NCBI RefSeq assembly: GCF_003416885.1
Contig: NZ_QVPD01000002.1
Coordinates: 303,851 to 367,850, forward strand
Length of the DNA stretch: 64,000 bases
DNA from: Cognatiluteimonas weifangensis
Lineage (GTDB): Bacteria; Pseudomonadota; Gammaproteobacteria; Xanthomonadales; Xanthomonadaceae
Direction: 5' to 3'
Every line of letters begins with the position of its first letter. Position 1 is the stretch's first letter. The position numbers were made by a program, and so were the translations under genes. Under the pieces are notes generated by a model, which was not told where the DNA came from, did not search any database, and was given only the letters and a program-made list of their open reading frames with translations. Positions 54,206-63,589 of this stretch are shown piece after piece.

Positions 54206-54901
54206 TCAGGCCCCGCCGGCACGGGCCAGCTCGCGCAGCTCGGCCAGCTCCGCTTCCAGCGCCTCGCGGCTGCCGACCGTGCCGACCAGTTCCAGCCGCA
54301 CCAGTTGCCGCAGCCGGCGGCGCATGCGGTGCAGGCGCACCGCCAGGGTATTGCTGCGGACCCCGGAGGCGGCCGCCAGTGCGCGCAGGCTGGCGCCCGG
54401 ATCGCCCTCGACCAACAACGGCGCAAGTTGTTCGAACTGCTCGTCCTTGCCGGCGCGGATCCACTCGGCCCGCAGCCGCGCCACCGCATGCCCCAGCACC
54501 GCGCCCATCCATGCCCGGGTGAAAGCCTGCTCCGGGCTCTCGCCGTCGTCGGCGACGGCGGCCGTGTCGGTCGCGGCCGCCGCCGTGCCGCCGCCGCGCT
54601 TGGCCGCCTGTGCCTGCGCGTGCTGGTCGCTGAGGAAGCGGCGCAAGGCGGTCAGCACCAGCGCGCGGAAGCGGCCGCGCGCGGGATCGGCGCTGGCGTA
54701 CCAGCGGCGCTCCAGGAAACGGGCGAAGAATTCCTGGGTCAGGTCCTCGGCCTCGGCCGGGCCGTAGCCGTGGCGGCGCACGTACGCCAGCACTGGCGGG
54801 CGATAGGCCCGGCACAACTGCTCCAGCGCCGGGCCGGCGTGGCCGGGATCGTCGCGGGCCGTCTGGATCAGGTTCCAGTGCGTGGTCTGGAAATGGGTCA
54901 T
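54206..54901 (-). CDS. ECF-type sigma factor linked to a Ser/Thr kinase
   Basis: 231 aa. Region 2: ALEQLCRAYRPPVLAYVRRH, then AEDLTQEFFARFLERRWYAS and GRFRALVLTALRRFLSDQHA. Region 4 HTH: SLRALAAASGVRSNTLAVRL plus HRMRRRLRQLVRLE. The DLTQEFF form of region 2 is typical of ECF factors encoded beside protein kinases rather than anti-sigma factors, and no anti-sigma gene is adjacent here. Start at 54901 (MTHFQTTHWNLI). Target promoters unknown. Confidence 0.87.
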   Translation of the reverse strand: MTHFQTTHWNLIQTARDDPGHAGPALEQLCRAYRPPVLAYVRRHGYGPAEAEDLTQEFFARFLERRWYASADPARGRFRALVLTALRRFLSDQHAQAQAAKRGGGTAAAATDTAAVADDGESPEQAFTRAWMGAVLGHAVARLRAEWIRAGKDEQFEQLAPLLVEGDPGASLRALAAASGVRSNTLAVRLHRMRRRLRQLVRLELVGTVGSREALEAELAELRELARAGGA

Positions 54902-55107
54902 GGGGCGCCGTGCGGAAAGGGGAACACGCTCGGCGGTCCGATGCCGTGCCACTTCCGAACGGCCCGCGCGCGCGTTGGCGGACAGCCGCAATCGCCGCCG
55001 CGACGCAATGCCTTTCTGACCGCGCGCCACGCGCCCTGCGGCGCGCGCGATCTTCAAGCGCCGGTCAGCTGCGTGGACTTCGGGTGATGCGGCTCAAGTG
55101 ATATGGG

Positions 55108-55761
55108 TCAGGTGATATGGAACAGGCTCGCGCGCGCGTCGGGCACGTAGCGCTCCCTGGCCCGTGCCGAGGCCGCCCGCGACTGCTCCTGCCACATCGC
55201 GTCCAGCCACTGGCGGCGGGTCAGCCCGGTCTGTTGCACCGGCAGGCCGGCGAACTCCGCGGCGACCTTGCGGAAGCGGCAGAAGTCCTCGTAGTCGGCC
55301 AGCTCGCCGTGCAGCAACTGCAGGGCGACGTCCACCAGCAGGGCGTCGTCGAGCAGCCCGATCACCGGCAGCTCGTCCGGGATCAGGTCGCCGTGCTCGC
55401 GCCGGTATTCCAGCAGCACGTCGATGCGACCGCGGGTTTGCGGCTCCACGCCCCAGCCGCTGTCGGCGGCCAGTTCCTGCAGCCGCGTCAGCGCCTCCAT
55501 CCGCGACTGCACGAACGGCGGCACGCTGCCGTCCTGGTGCCGCGCCAGCGCGCGCGCGCCGGCGGTGGCGATCTGGTCCATGGTCAGGTTCGGCGCTTCC
55601 GGGCTGAGCGTGCGCAGCGAGACGTTGAAGCGTTCCAGGCGCGCCGGTTCCAGCGTGTAGTCGCCGAGCTTGTGGCGCCGGCCCTGCGACACCTGCAGGA
55701 AATCGAAGAACCCGTGGGGGAAGGTGTTGGCGGTGTCGCGCTTGATCGTGCGGGTTTCCAT
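55108..55761 (-). CDS. YkvA-domain (DUF1232-like) protein
   Basis: 217 aa. The segment HGDLIPDELPVIGLLDDALL (~125-145) is the characteristic YkvA/DUF1232 helix, normally membrane-associated. The flanks are charged and helical without clear membrane segments. Start at 55761 (METRTIKRDT), ahead of which the frame extension lacks a ribosome site. The function of the domain is unknown. It is separated by 206 bp from the ECF gene and divergent from the YdjM-type gene. Confidence 0.65.
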   Translation of the reverse strand: METRTIKRDTANTFPHGFFDFLQVSQGRRHKLGDYTLEPARLERFNVSLRTLSPEAPNLTMDQIATAGARALARHQDGSVPPFVQSRMEALTRLQELAADSGWGVEPQTRGRIDVLLEYRREHGDLIPDELPVIGLLDDALLVDVALQLLHGELADYEDFCRFRKVAAEFAGLPVQQTGLTRRQWLDAMWQEQSRAASARARERYVPDARASLFHIT

Positions 55762-55828
55762 GGCGGACTCCGAGCGTGGGGATGCCAAGTGGATACGGCA
55801 GGCCGCGGCGGCGATTACACGGCATGCG

Positions 55829-55844
55829 TGGCACGCGGCTTGCG
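55829..55844 (+). promoter_or_regulatory. Sigma-54-like promoter upstream of the YdjM-type gene
   Basis: Plus strand TGGCACGCGGCTTGCG: -24 exact, -12 TTGC conserved, the same core as the fliE site. Predicted start near 55855, 22 nt before the ATG at 55877. No enhancer-binding protein gene is nearby. Confidence 0.6.
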
Positions 55845-55876
55845 CGTGCCGGCAGCGGCGCGGTTAGCATGCGGCG

Positions 55877-56968
55877 ATGGACTCGCTCACCCACCTGTTC
55901 TACGGCGCCGCGATCGCCGCGGCGATCGCGCCGGCGCGGCATCGGCGCGCGGCGCTGCTGGCCGGGGCCGCGCTCAACACGTTGCCGGACCTGGACGTGT
56001 TTCCGCTGGCGCTGTGCGACGACCCGATCGTGCGCATGACCTGGCACCGCAGCGCCACCCACTCCTGGCTGGTGCTGCCACTGCTCGCCTGGGCGATCTG
56101 GGCGGTGTTCAACAGCGATTTCTTCCGCCGCCGCGGCGGCCGCGTGGCGCAGGCGCCGCGGCGCTGGTGGTGGGCGATCTTCGCCTGCCTGATGGCGCAT
56201 CCGCTGATCGACGCCTTCACCGTCTACGGTACGCAGTTGCTGTGGCCGCTGCCGCTGCGGCCGGCGATGTGGAGCAGCCTGTTCATCGTCGATCCGCTGT
56301 TCACGCTGCCGTGGCTGGTCGCGTGCGTGCTCGCCTGGCGCGCGCGCGACGGGCTGCGGGCGCAACGCGCGCTGGTCGCGGGGATCGCACTCGGCGTGGC
56401 GTACGTCGGCTGGTCGCTGGCGGCCAAATCGGTGGTGGATCGCGCCGCCGCGCGCGCGCTGGCGGCGCTGGGCCTGGGCGAGGCGCCGCGGTTCTCGGTG
56501 CCCACGCCGTTCAACACCCTGCTCTGGCGGGTGGTGGCGATGACCCCGGACGGCTATGTCGAGGGCGAACGCTCGCTGTTCGACCGCGGTGCGATGCGCT
56601 TTCGTGCGCACCGCTCCGACGTGCGCGCGCTGCAGGCGGCGCGCGCATTGCCGCCGGTGCGGCGTCTGGCGTGGTTCAACCACGGCTTCCAGAAGGCCGA
56701 ACGCCGCGACGGGCGCCTGCTGCTCAGCGACCTGCGCATGGGCAGCGAGCCGGTCTACGCGTTCCGTTTCGTCGTGGCCCGGCACCAGCACGGGCGCTGG
56801 GTGGCGCTGCAGCCGCCGCAGCAGCTGCGCATGCAATGGCAGTCGCCGCGCGGGCCGGATGCGCTGTGGCGGCGGATCCGGGCCGCACCGGCCGCGCCGG
56901 CCGCTCAGGCCGCTCAGGCCGCGGCCGGCAGTGCCGGCGGCACGCCTGCGACCAGCGCGTCGAAGTAG
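55877..56968 (+). CDS. YdjM-family inner-membrane metal-dependent hydrolase
   Basis: 363 aa. N-terminal LexA-binding inner-membrane-protein-type domain: MDSLTHLFYGAAIAAAIAPA, LNTLPDLDVFPLAL, WHRSATHSWLVLPL and LMAHPLIDAFTVYGTQLLWP supply the His/Asp metal ligands. About 4-5 membrane segments lie in the first 200 residues; the C-terminal ~140 form a soluble domain. The last 55 bp overlap the 3' end of dusB on the opposite strand. Substrate unknown. Confidence 0.87.
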   Translation: MDSLTHLFYGAAIAAAIAPARHRRAALLAGAALNTLPDLDVFPLALCDDPIVRMTWHRSATHSWLVLPLLAWAIWAVFNSDFFRRRGGRVAQAPRRWWWAIFACLMAHPLIDAFTVYGTQLLWPLPLRPAMWSSLFIVDPLFTLPWLVACVLAWRARDGLRAQRALVAGIALGVAYVGWSLAAKSVVDRAAARALAALGLGEAPRFSVPTPFNTLLWRVVAMTPDGYVEGERSLFDRGAMRFRAHRSDVRALQAARALPPVRRLAWFNHGFQKAERRDGRLLLSDLRMGSEPVYAFRFVVARHQHGRWVALQPPQQLRMQWQSPRGPDALWRRIRAAPAAPAAQAAQAAAGSAGGTPATSASK

Positions 56969-57912
56969 TCGCGGGTCAGGCGCAGTTGCGCCTGCGCGCT
57001 GTCGGCACGGTTGACCACGGCGCGGAAGGCGGCGTTCTCGGGGCGGTCCTTCGCGTACCACCCCAGGTGCTTGCGCGCGATCCGCACCCCCGCTTCCTCG
57101 CCGTAGAAGGCATGCAGGTCGTGGAGGTGGGCGAGCAGGATGTCGCGCACTTGCGCCAGCGTCGGCGGCGGCAGCAACTCACCACTGGCCAGGTAGTGGG
57201 CGATCTCGCGGAAGATCCACGGCCGGCCCTGCGCGGCGCGGCCGACCATCACCGCGTCGGCGCCGGTATGGCGCAGCACCAAGGCGGCCTTGTGCGGCGA
57301 GTCGATGTCGCCGTTGGCGATCACCGGGATGCGCACCTCGGCCTTGATCGCGGCGATGGTGTCGTATTCGGCCACGCCGGTGTAGTGCTGTTCGCGGCTG
57401 CGGCCGTGCACGGCGAGCGCGGCGATGCCCGACTCCTGCGCGATCCGGGCGATCGTCGGCGCGTTGCGGTGGGTGGCGTCCCAGCCGGTGCGGATCTTCA
57501 GCGTCACCGGCACCGCGACCGCGGCCACCACCGCCTCCAGGATCCGCGCCACCAGCGCCTCGTCGCGCATCAGCGCCGAGCCGGCCCAGGCGTTGCAGAC
57601 CTTCTTCGCCGGGCAGCCCATGTTGATGTCGACGATCTGCGCGCCGTGGGCGACGTTGTGGCGCGCGGCCGCGGCCAGCGTCGCCGGGTCGGTGCCAGCG
57701 ATCTGCACGCCGACCGGATCCGGCTCGCCGGCGTGGTCCATGCGCCGCAGCGACTTGGCGGTGTGCCAGAAGCGCGGGTCGGCGGTGGTCATCTCCGACA
57801 TCGCCAGCCCCGCGCCCAGGTGCTTGCACAGCTGCCGGAACGGCTTGTCGGTGACCCCGGCCATCGGGGCCAGGATCACCTTGGGTTCGATCGCGTGCGG
57901 GCCGATGCGCAT
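56914..57912 (-). CDS. dusB: tRNA-dihydrouridine synthase DusB
   Basis: 332 aa FMN enzyme reducing uridine in the tRNA D-loop. VILAPMAGVTDKPFRQLCKH, VDINMGCPAKKVCNAWAGSA (catalytic Cys), LKIRTGWDATHRNAPTIARI, ALAVHGRSREQHYTG and VIANGDIDSPHKAAL are diagnostic. The ATG at 57912 is used; one three codons upstream is possible. In many proteobacteria dusB precedes fis, but no fis follows here. It converges with and overlaps the YdjM-type gene by 55 bp. Confidence 0.95.
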   Translation of the reverse strand: MRIGPHAIEPKVILAPMAGVTDKPFRQLCKHLGAGLAMSEMTTADPRFWHTAKSLRRMDHAGEPDPVGVQIAGTDPATLAAAARHNVAHGAQIVDINMGCPAKKVCNAWAGSALMRDEALVARILEAVVAAVAVPVTLKIRTGWDATHRNAPTIARIAQESGIAALAVHGRSREQHYTGVAEYDTIAAIKAEVRIPVIANGDIDSPHKAALVLRHTGADAVMVGRAAQGRPWIFREIAHYLASGELLPPPTLAQVRDILLAHLHDLHAFYGEEAGVRIARKHLGWYAKDRPENAAFRAVVNRADSAQAQLRLTRDYFDALVAGVPPALPAAA

Positions 57913-57986
57913 GCCGCGCATTCTACCGATGGCGCCTGCGCCCGGCGGTGGACCGTGGCGACGGCCCGCCGCTGCCCGGGCGCCGG

Positions 57987-59264
57987 TCAGGGGCTGCTGA
58001 CGTCGGCGGCGCCGTGCGCGGGCGCGCGCTCGCCGCGCACGTGCCGGTGCCGGAACAGCGGCACGAACAGCGCCGCCATCGCCAGCGCGTACAGCGCGAA
58101 CGTGGTCCAGATGCCATGCCAGTCCTTGCTGCCGTCGGCCCCGGTGAAATACGCATCGATCAGCCAGCCGCTGATCGCGCTGCCGAGCACCGCGCCGACG
58201 CCGTTGGTCATCAGCATGAACAATCCCTGCGCGCTGGCGCGGATCCGCGGGTCGCTCTGCTGCTCCACGAACAGCGAGCCGGAAATGTTGAAAAAGTCGA
58301 AGGCCATGCCGTAGACGATGCACGAGAGCACGATCATCCACAGGCCGTCGCCCGGGTCGCCATAGGCGAACAGGCCGAAGCGCAGGAACCAGGCCAGCAT
58401 GCTGATCGTCATCACCGTCTTGATCCCGAAGCGCTTGAGGAAGAACGGGATGGTGAGGATGAACAGGGTTTCGGAAATCTGCGAGATCGACATGATGATC
58501 GCGGGGTAGCGCACCGCGAGCGTGTCCTTGTAGGCGTCGACCGTGGCGAAGTCGTGCAGGAAAGTGTCGCCGTAGGCATTGGTCAGCTGCAGCGCCGCGC
58601 CCAGCAGCATCGCGAACACGAAGAACACGGCCATGTTGCGGTCGCGGAACAGCCGGAACGACGACAGCCCGAGGGTATCGACCAGCGAGCGGCCGGCGCC
58701 GCGGCCGAGCTTGGGCGGGCACGGCGGCAGGGTGAACGCGTACAGCCCCAGCAGCAGCGCGGCGCCGGCGGCGATGTAGAACTGCCCGGACGAGGTCTCC
58801 AGCCGCAGCAGGCTGGTGGTCCACAGCGCGGCGATGAAGCCGATCGTGCCCCACACCCGGATCGGCGGGTAGTCGCGGACCACGTCGCGGCCGTCGTTCT
58901 TCAGCGCGTTGTAGGCGACCGTGATCGCCAGCGCGATGGTCGGCATGTAGAAGACCATGTTGAGCAGCATCACCCAGAACATGGTGTGTGGATCGTCGAC
59001 CAGCGGCACGCACGCCAGCATGGCCGCGCCGCCGATGTGCAGCAGGCCGTAGAGCTTCTCGGCGTTGATCCACTTGTCGGCGACCATGCCCATCAGCGCC
59101 GGCATGAACAGCGAGGCGATGCCCATGGTGGAGAAGATCGCGCCGAAGCTGGTACCCGACCATTGCTTGGTCTGGAACCAGTACGCGCCGATGGTCAGCA
59201 GCCACGCCCCCCAGACGAAGAACTGGAGGAAATTCATCACGATCAGACGCAGTTTCAGGCTCAC
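57987..59264 (-). CDS. Nucleoside:H+ symporter-type MFS transporter
   Basis: 425 aa, about 12 membrane segments. LIVMNFLQFFVWGAWLLTIG, FGAIFSTMGIASLFMPALMG, ADKWINAEKLYGLLHIGGAA and DFFNISGSLFVEQQSDPRIR are typical of the NupG/XapB group. GTG start at 59264 with GGGGAG upstream. It should import nucleosides or related compounds. It is 74 bp upstream of dusB on the same strand. Confidence 0.88.
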   Translation of the reverse strand: MSLKLRLIVMNFLQFFVWGAWLLTIGAYWFQTKQWSGTSFGAIFSTMGIASLFMPALMGMVADKWINAEKLYGLLHIGGAAMLACVPLVDDPHTMFWVMLLNMVFYMPTIALAITVAYNALKNDGRDVVRDYPPIRVWGTIGFIAALWTTSLLRLETSSGQFYIAAGAALLLGLYAFTLPPCPPKLGRGAGRSLVDTLGLSSFRLFRDRNMAVFFVFAMLLGAALQLTNAYGDTFLHDFATVDAYKDTLAVRYPAIIMSISQISETLFILTIPFFLKRFGIKTVMTISMLAWFLRFGLFAYGDPGDGLWMIVLSCIVYGMAFDFFNISGSLFVEQQSDPRIRASAQGLFMLMTNGVGAVLGSAISGWLIDAYFTGADGSKDWHGIWTTFALYALAMAALFVPLFRHRHVRGERAPAHGAADVSSP

Positions 59265-59376
59265 CCGTGTCGCTCCCCTAGGCACGCGCAGGCCGCAGCT
59301 GGCCACCGCTGCCGCAGCGTAGAGGGAATCGGCGGCCGAGTGAAGCGCGCAAGGCGCGGGGCGGCGGTACGGCCGC

Positions 59377-60483
59377 TCAGGCGTCGCGCGCCATCACCCG
59401 GTTGCCGCCGCCGCGCTTGCACTCCTGCAGGCGGCGGTCGGCGCTGCCGAGCAGGGTCGACAGGTCGCTGCCGTCCTGCGGCCAGGCCGCCAGGCCGGCG
59501 CTGAAGGTGATGCGTTGCGGGTCGGCGCCGCGCCCGGGCCGGAACGGCCGCTCGTTCAGGGCGCGGCGCAGCTGTTCGATCCGCTCCCAGGCACTGCCGA
59601 TCGGGCAGTGCAGCAGCAGCACGAACTCCTCGCCGCCCAGGCGGATCAGCCGTTCGCGGTCGTGCACGGCCTGGCCCAGGGTGGCGACGATGTGGCGGAT
59701 CGCGCGGTCGCCGTCGAGGTGGCCGATCTCGTCGTTGATCAGGCGGAAACGGTCCAGGTCCAGCAGCGCCACGGTCAGCGAGCCGCCGCCGTTGCGCAGC
59801 GCGGCGATGACGTGCGGCATCTGCTGCAGCAGCCACATGCGGTTGGGCAGCCCGGTCAGGCCGTCGCGCCCGGACAGTTCCACCAGCCGCTGCATGCGGT
59901 AGACGATGGTGGCGGTGAGCAGGGTCATGATCAGCAGCAGCACCAGGCGCTCGCCCAGGTTGGCCACGGTGGCGGTGCCGTAGTCGACCGAGACCAGCTG
60001 GTCGGGGCTGCCGGCGGTCGCGTACAGCGCCCAGGCCAGCAGTGCGTACTGCGCCAGCGACAGCGCGCCGGCGTACAGCGTCAGGCGGCCATCGTTGCGC
60101 AGCGCGGTCATGGCGATGGCGATCAGGTAGAAGCTCCACACCACCAGGGAATTCATCCCCGCCACGCGGTCGCCGAGCGCCAGCAGCAGCAGCACGCCGG
60201 AGGTGGTGGTGACGTCGTAGGTAGTGGTGGCGTAGGGCAGCCACGGGTGGTGCCGGCGGTTGCGCGCCAGCGCCAGCCACACCTGCGCCATGATGTTGAC
60301 GAACACCGCCGCCGCCAGCCCGATCACGGTCTCCCCGACCGCGCCGCCACCGGCCGCGCTGACCAGCGGCAGCAGCAGGATCAGCGCCGACAGCAGCGCG
60401 CGCAGGCGTGCGACCAGCAGTTCCCCGCCGGCGCCGAGCTCGAGCATGATCTCGTCCGGCCGCGCCAGCAGCGTCGCCAGCAT
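59377..60483 (-). CDS. Membrane diguanylate cyclase (GGEEF)
   Basis: 368 aa. Six or so membrane segments (~30-200) form an unassigned sensor; a GGDEF domain follows (~210-368): DGLTGLPNRMWLLQQMPHVI, LLDLDRFRLINDEIGHLDGD and the active-site LIRLGGEEFVLLLH. The RxxD inhibitory site is absent (HDRE at that place), so product feedback may be lost. It probably makes c-di-GMP. Start at 60483; the upstream extension lacks coding character. Confidence 0.88.
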   Translation of the reverse strand: MLATLLARPDEIMLELGAGGELLVARLRALLSALILLLPLVSAAGGGAVGETVIGLAAAVFVNIMAQVWLALARNRRHHPWLPYATTTYDVTTTSGVLLLLALGDRVAGMNSLVVWSFYLIAIAMTALRNDGRLTLYAGALSLAQYALLAWALYATAGSPDQLVSVDYGTATVANLGERLVLLLIMTLLTATIVYRMQRLVELSGRDGLTGLPNRMWLLQQMPHVIAALRNGGGSLTVALLDLDRFRLINDEIGHLDGDRAIRHIVATLGQAVHDRERLIRLGGEEFVLLLHCPIGSAWERIEQLRRALNERPFRPGRGADPQRITFSAGLAAWPQDGSDLSTLLGSADRRLQECKRGGGNRVMARDA

Positions 60484-60612
60484 CTCGCCGACCCCTTGCC
60501 TTGCCCTGCCTTGCACGCCCCGTTCCTCCCGCGAATCCGGCGCAGCATAGCGCGCTGCGCGCGACGCAGCCGGCATCGCGGGACGCATCGGCGCGCAGGG
60601 TGCGGGCCGGGA

Positions 60613-61356
60613 TCAGGACACGGCTTGCGCCAGCGCCCACGACCCCAGCGCCAGGAACACCAGCGCCGCCGCGATCCGCGCCGCGCGCAGTGGCAGGCGC
60701 CGGGCGAAACGGCTGCCCAGCGCGACCACCGGGACGTTGGCCAGCAGCATGCCCAGCGTGGTGCCGGCGACCACCTGCCACAGCGGGCTGTAGTTGGCTG
60801 CCAGCAGCACGGTCGCGACCTGGGTCTTGTCGCCGATCTCGGCGACGAAGAAGGCGATCGTGGTCGCGATGAAGGCGTTGCGCGCCGGCAGCAGGCCCTG
60901 GTCGGCGTCGTCGAACTTGTCGGGTTTGAGCGTCCACAGCGCGATGGCGATGAAGCTGGCGGCGACGATCCAGCGCAGCATCGCAGGCGTCAGCCACGCA
61001 GCGGCCAGCACGCCGAGTCCGCCGGCCAGCGCGTGGTTGAGCAGCGTCGCCACCAGGATGCCGGCGACGATCGGCCCGGGCTGGCGGAACCGCGCCGCCA
61101 GCAGCAGCGCCAGCAACTGCGTCTTGTCGCCGATCTCGGCCAGGGCGACGCTGCCGGTGGAGACCAGCGCCGGCCACAGCGGCGCGCCGGAGAGCAATCC
61201 GTCCGGCTGCGCGGGTTCCGGCAGCGCGGCGCCGAGCAGGCTGCCGGAAAGCGCGCCGGCGGAAAGCGCACCCGCTAAAAACGTGTCGAGGGAAAGCATG
61301 TCGGCAGAAATCAGGCCAGCGGAAAGCAGGCCGGTCGGCAGCAGCAAGACGTCCAA
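60613..61356 (-). CDS. UPF0016/GDT1-family manganese exporter
   Basis: 247 aa from a TTG at 61356 (GGAG 6 nt upstream); an ATG at 61299 without a ribosome site would give 228 aa. Two copies of the family motif E-x-G-D-K-T: SVALAEIGDKTQLLALLLAA and FFVAEIGDKTQVATVLLAAN, each starting a three-helix half. The N-terminal ~60 residues are extra and include six pentapeptide units (LLSAG, LISAD, MLSLD, TFLAG, ALSAG, ALSGS). Bacterial members such as MneA export Mn2+, matching the yybP-ykoY riboswitch upstream. Confidence 0.9.
   Translation of the reverse strand: MDVLLLPTGLLSAGLISADMLSLDTFLAGALSAGALSGSLLGAALPEPAQPDGLLSGAPLWPALVSTGSVALAEIGDKTQLLALLLAARFRQPGPIVAGILVATLLNHALAGGLGVLAAAWLTPAMLRWIVAASFIAIALWTLKPDKFDDADQGLLPARNAFIATTIAFFVAEIGDKTQVATVLLAANYSPLWQVVAGTTLGMLLANVPVVALGSRFARRLPLRAARIAAALVFLALGSWALAQAVS
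61237..61330 (-). repeat. 15-bp minisatellite at the 5' end of the manganese exporter gene
   Basis: GGAAAGC on the plus strand recurs at 61246, 61261, 61291 and 61321, with diverged copies near 61276 and 61306, giving a 15-bp period over six units. In frame it encodes pentapeptides of the form (A/L)LSAG. Unit-number changes would keep the frame. Confidence 0.75.
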
Positions 61357-61414
61357 TCGGGACTCCGGGGCCGGGCGATCGTGGAGACGAAAGCAAACGC
61401 CGCGACGCCCGGCC

Positions 61415-61562
61415 CGGGTGCGCGACGCCTGCCTTCGGTCTTGCCCGCCGCCATCGTGCGATGGTGGCCGCGTGCGCCATGGCCGGCCGGCCAAGCATGT
61501 TGACGCGCGCTCCCGCGGTGCCGGCAACTGGCCACGCGCGGTCGGACTACTCCCCGGAGGAG
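61415..61562 (-). promoter_or_regulatory. yybP-ykoY manganese riboswitch
   Basis: On the minus strand: TCCGGGGAGTAGTCCG at the 5' side, GCGTCAACATGCTTGG in the middle and GGGCAAGACCGAAGGCAGGC at the 3' side. These are the conserved GGGGAGTAG, GTCAACAT and GCAAGACC segments of the yybP-ykoY aptamer, which binds Mn2+. It lies ~60 nt before the TTG start of a UPF0016 exporter, the classic partner. Confidence 0.88.
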
Positions 61563-61638
61563 GGGGCGGGCAGTGTAGCGGCGTCGCCGGCGGGCGCCAA
61601 TGCCCGCCCCGCATCCGCTCACGCGCGCGGCAGCCGGC

Positions 61639-63453
61639 TCAGGCGGCCTCGGCCTGCGCCAGCTGCTGCAGCAGCGCCTGCCCGTAACGCTCGAGCTTGC
61701 CGGCGCCGACCCCGGCGATGCCGGCCAGCGCATCCAGATCCTGCGGCTGCGCCAGTGCGATCTCGCGCAGGGTGCGGTCGTGGAAGATCACGTAGGCGGG
61801 GACGTTCTGCACGCGCGCGGTCGCGGCGCGCCAGGCGCGCAGCGCCTCGAAGCGCGCTGCCGCCGCCGTCGGCAACTCGGGCGGCGGCGAGACGTCGCGC
61901 GGGCCGCGCTCGCGGTGCCGCGGGCGGGCCGGCGGATCCACGCGCAGCGCCACACTGCGCTCGCCCCGGAGCACGCCGGCGCTGACGGCGGTCAGGCGCA
62001 GCGCGCCGTGGCCGTCGATGTCGACCTCCAGCAGCCCGGCGGCGACCAGTTGCCGGAACACGCTGCGCCACTGCTTCGCGTCCAGCTCGGCGCCGACGCC
62101 GTAGGTACTGAGCGCGTCGTGGCCGAACTGGCGCACCTTGGCGGTGTCGGCGCCGCGCAGGATGTCGGTGAGGTGCGCGGCGCCGAAGCGCTGGCCGCTG
62201 CGGTAGACGCACGACAGCGCCTTCTGCGCGACCACGGTGCCGTCGACGGTTTGCGGCGGCGACAGGCAGTTGTCGCAGTTGCCGCAGGCGCCGGGGTGGG
62301 CCTCGCCGAAGTACCCCAGCAGCGTCTGCCGGCGGCAGCCGGTGGACTCGCAGTAACCGATCAGCGCATCGAGCTTGCGCCGTTCCAGCTGCTTGCGCTC
62401 CTCGCCGGCCTCGGAATCCTCGATCATCCGCCGCAGCAGCACCGCGTCGCCGAGGCCGTAGGCCAGCCAGGCGTCGGCCGCTTCGCCGTCGCGGCCGGCG
62501 CGGCCGGTTTCCTGGTAGTAGCCCTCCAGCGACTTGGGCAGGTCCAGGTGCGCGACGAAGCGCACGTCGGGCTTGTCGATGCCCATGCCGAAAGCGATGG
62601 TGGCCACCATCACCACGCCGTCCTCGTGCAGGAACCGGCGCTGGTTGGCCGCGCGCGTGCCGGCATCGAGGCCGGCGTGGTAGGGCAGCGCGGCGATGCC
62701 GCGGCCGGCGAGGAACTCCGCGGTCGCCTCGACCTTGCGCCGCGACAGGCAGTAGACGATGCCGCTTTCGCCGCGATGAGCCTCCAGAAAGGCCAGCAGC
62801 TGGCGGCGGCTGTCGTCCTTGGGCACGACCGTGTAGCGGATGTTGGGGCGGTCGAAGGAACTGACGAACCGGCGCGCATCCTCCAGCGCCAGGCGCTCGA
62901 CGATCTCGCGCCGGGTCGGCGCGTCGGCGGTGGCGGTCAGCGCGATCCGCGGCACCTGCGGCCAGCGCTCGTGCAGCAGGGTCAGCTCGCGGTATTCGGG
63001 ACGGAAATCGTGGCCCCACTGCGACACGCAATGCGCCTCGTCGATCGCGAACAGCGCGATTTGCGCACGCTCCAGCAACGACAGGAAGCGCGGGGTCAGC
63101 AGCCGTTCCGGGGCGACGTACAGCAGGTCCAGCTCGCCCCCGCGCAGTTGCCGCTCGACCGCGGCGGCCGCGTCCGCGTCCTGGGTGGAGTTGAGGTAGG
63201 CCGCGCGCACGCCGAGCTGTTTCAGCGCCTCGACCTGGTCCTGCATCAGCGCGATCAGCGGCGAGACCACGATCGCGGTGCCCGCGCGCAGCAGCGCCGG
63301 CAACTGGTAGCACAGCGACTTGCCGCCGCCGGTGGGCATCAGCACCAGGGCGTCGCCGCCGCCGGTGATGTGGTCGACGATCGCCGCCTGCTCGCCGCGG
63401 AAGGCGTCGTAGCCGAAAACGTGGCGAAGCTGGGCGAGGGCGGCGTCGGACAT
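61639..63453 (-). CDS. recQ: ATP-dependent DNA helicase RecQ
   Basis: 604 aa. Helicase motifs: [105 protein letters not shown] zinc-binding region ([21 protein letters not shown]), RQC winged helix and C-terminal HRDC domain (~525-600) complete a full-length RecQ. Start at 63453; the frame above lacks coding character. Confidence 0.97.
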   Translation of the reverse strand: MSDAALAQLRHVFGYDAFRGEQAAIVDHITGGGDALVLMPTGGGKSLCYQLPALLRAGTAIVVSPLIALMQDQVEALKQLGVRAAYLNSTQDADAAAAVERQLRGGELDLLYVAPERLLTPRFLSLLERAQIALFAIDEAHCVSQWGHDFRPEYRELTLLHERWPQVPRIALTATADAPTRREIVERLALEDARRFVSSFDRPNIRYTVVPKDDSRRQLLAFLEAHRGESGIVYCLSRRKVEATAEFLAGRGIAALPYHAGLDAGTRAANQRRFLHEDGVVMVATIAFGMGIDKPDVRFVAHLDLPKSLEGYYQETGRAGRDGEAADAWLAYGLGDAVLLRRMIEDSEAGEERKQLERRKLDALIGYCESTGCRRQTLLGYFGEAHPGACGNCDNCLSPPQTVDGTVVAQKALSCVYRSGQRFGAAHLTDILRGADTAKVRQFGHDALSTYGVGAELDAKQWRSVFRQLVAAGLLEVDIDGHGALRLTAVSAGVLRGERSVALRVDPPARPRHRERGPRDVSPPPELPTAAAARFEALRAWRAATARVQNVPAYVIFHDRTLREIALAQPQDLDALAGIAGVGAGKLERYGQALLQQLAQAEAA

Positions 63454-63589
63454 GCGCTCAGGGTAGCAAGCGCCGCTGCGGCGGCGGCCGGCATGTCGCG
63501 CGAGCGGGCGTAGGAGAAAGCCGTGGTGGATACGCACGGCGCGGTTTGTCCAGTCCCGGAACCGTCGCTCCTCTCCTCGCGCGCGCGGA

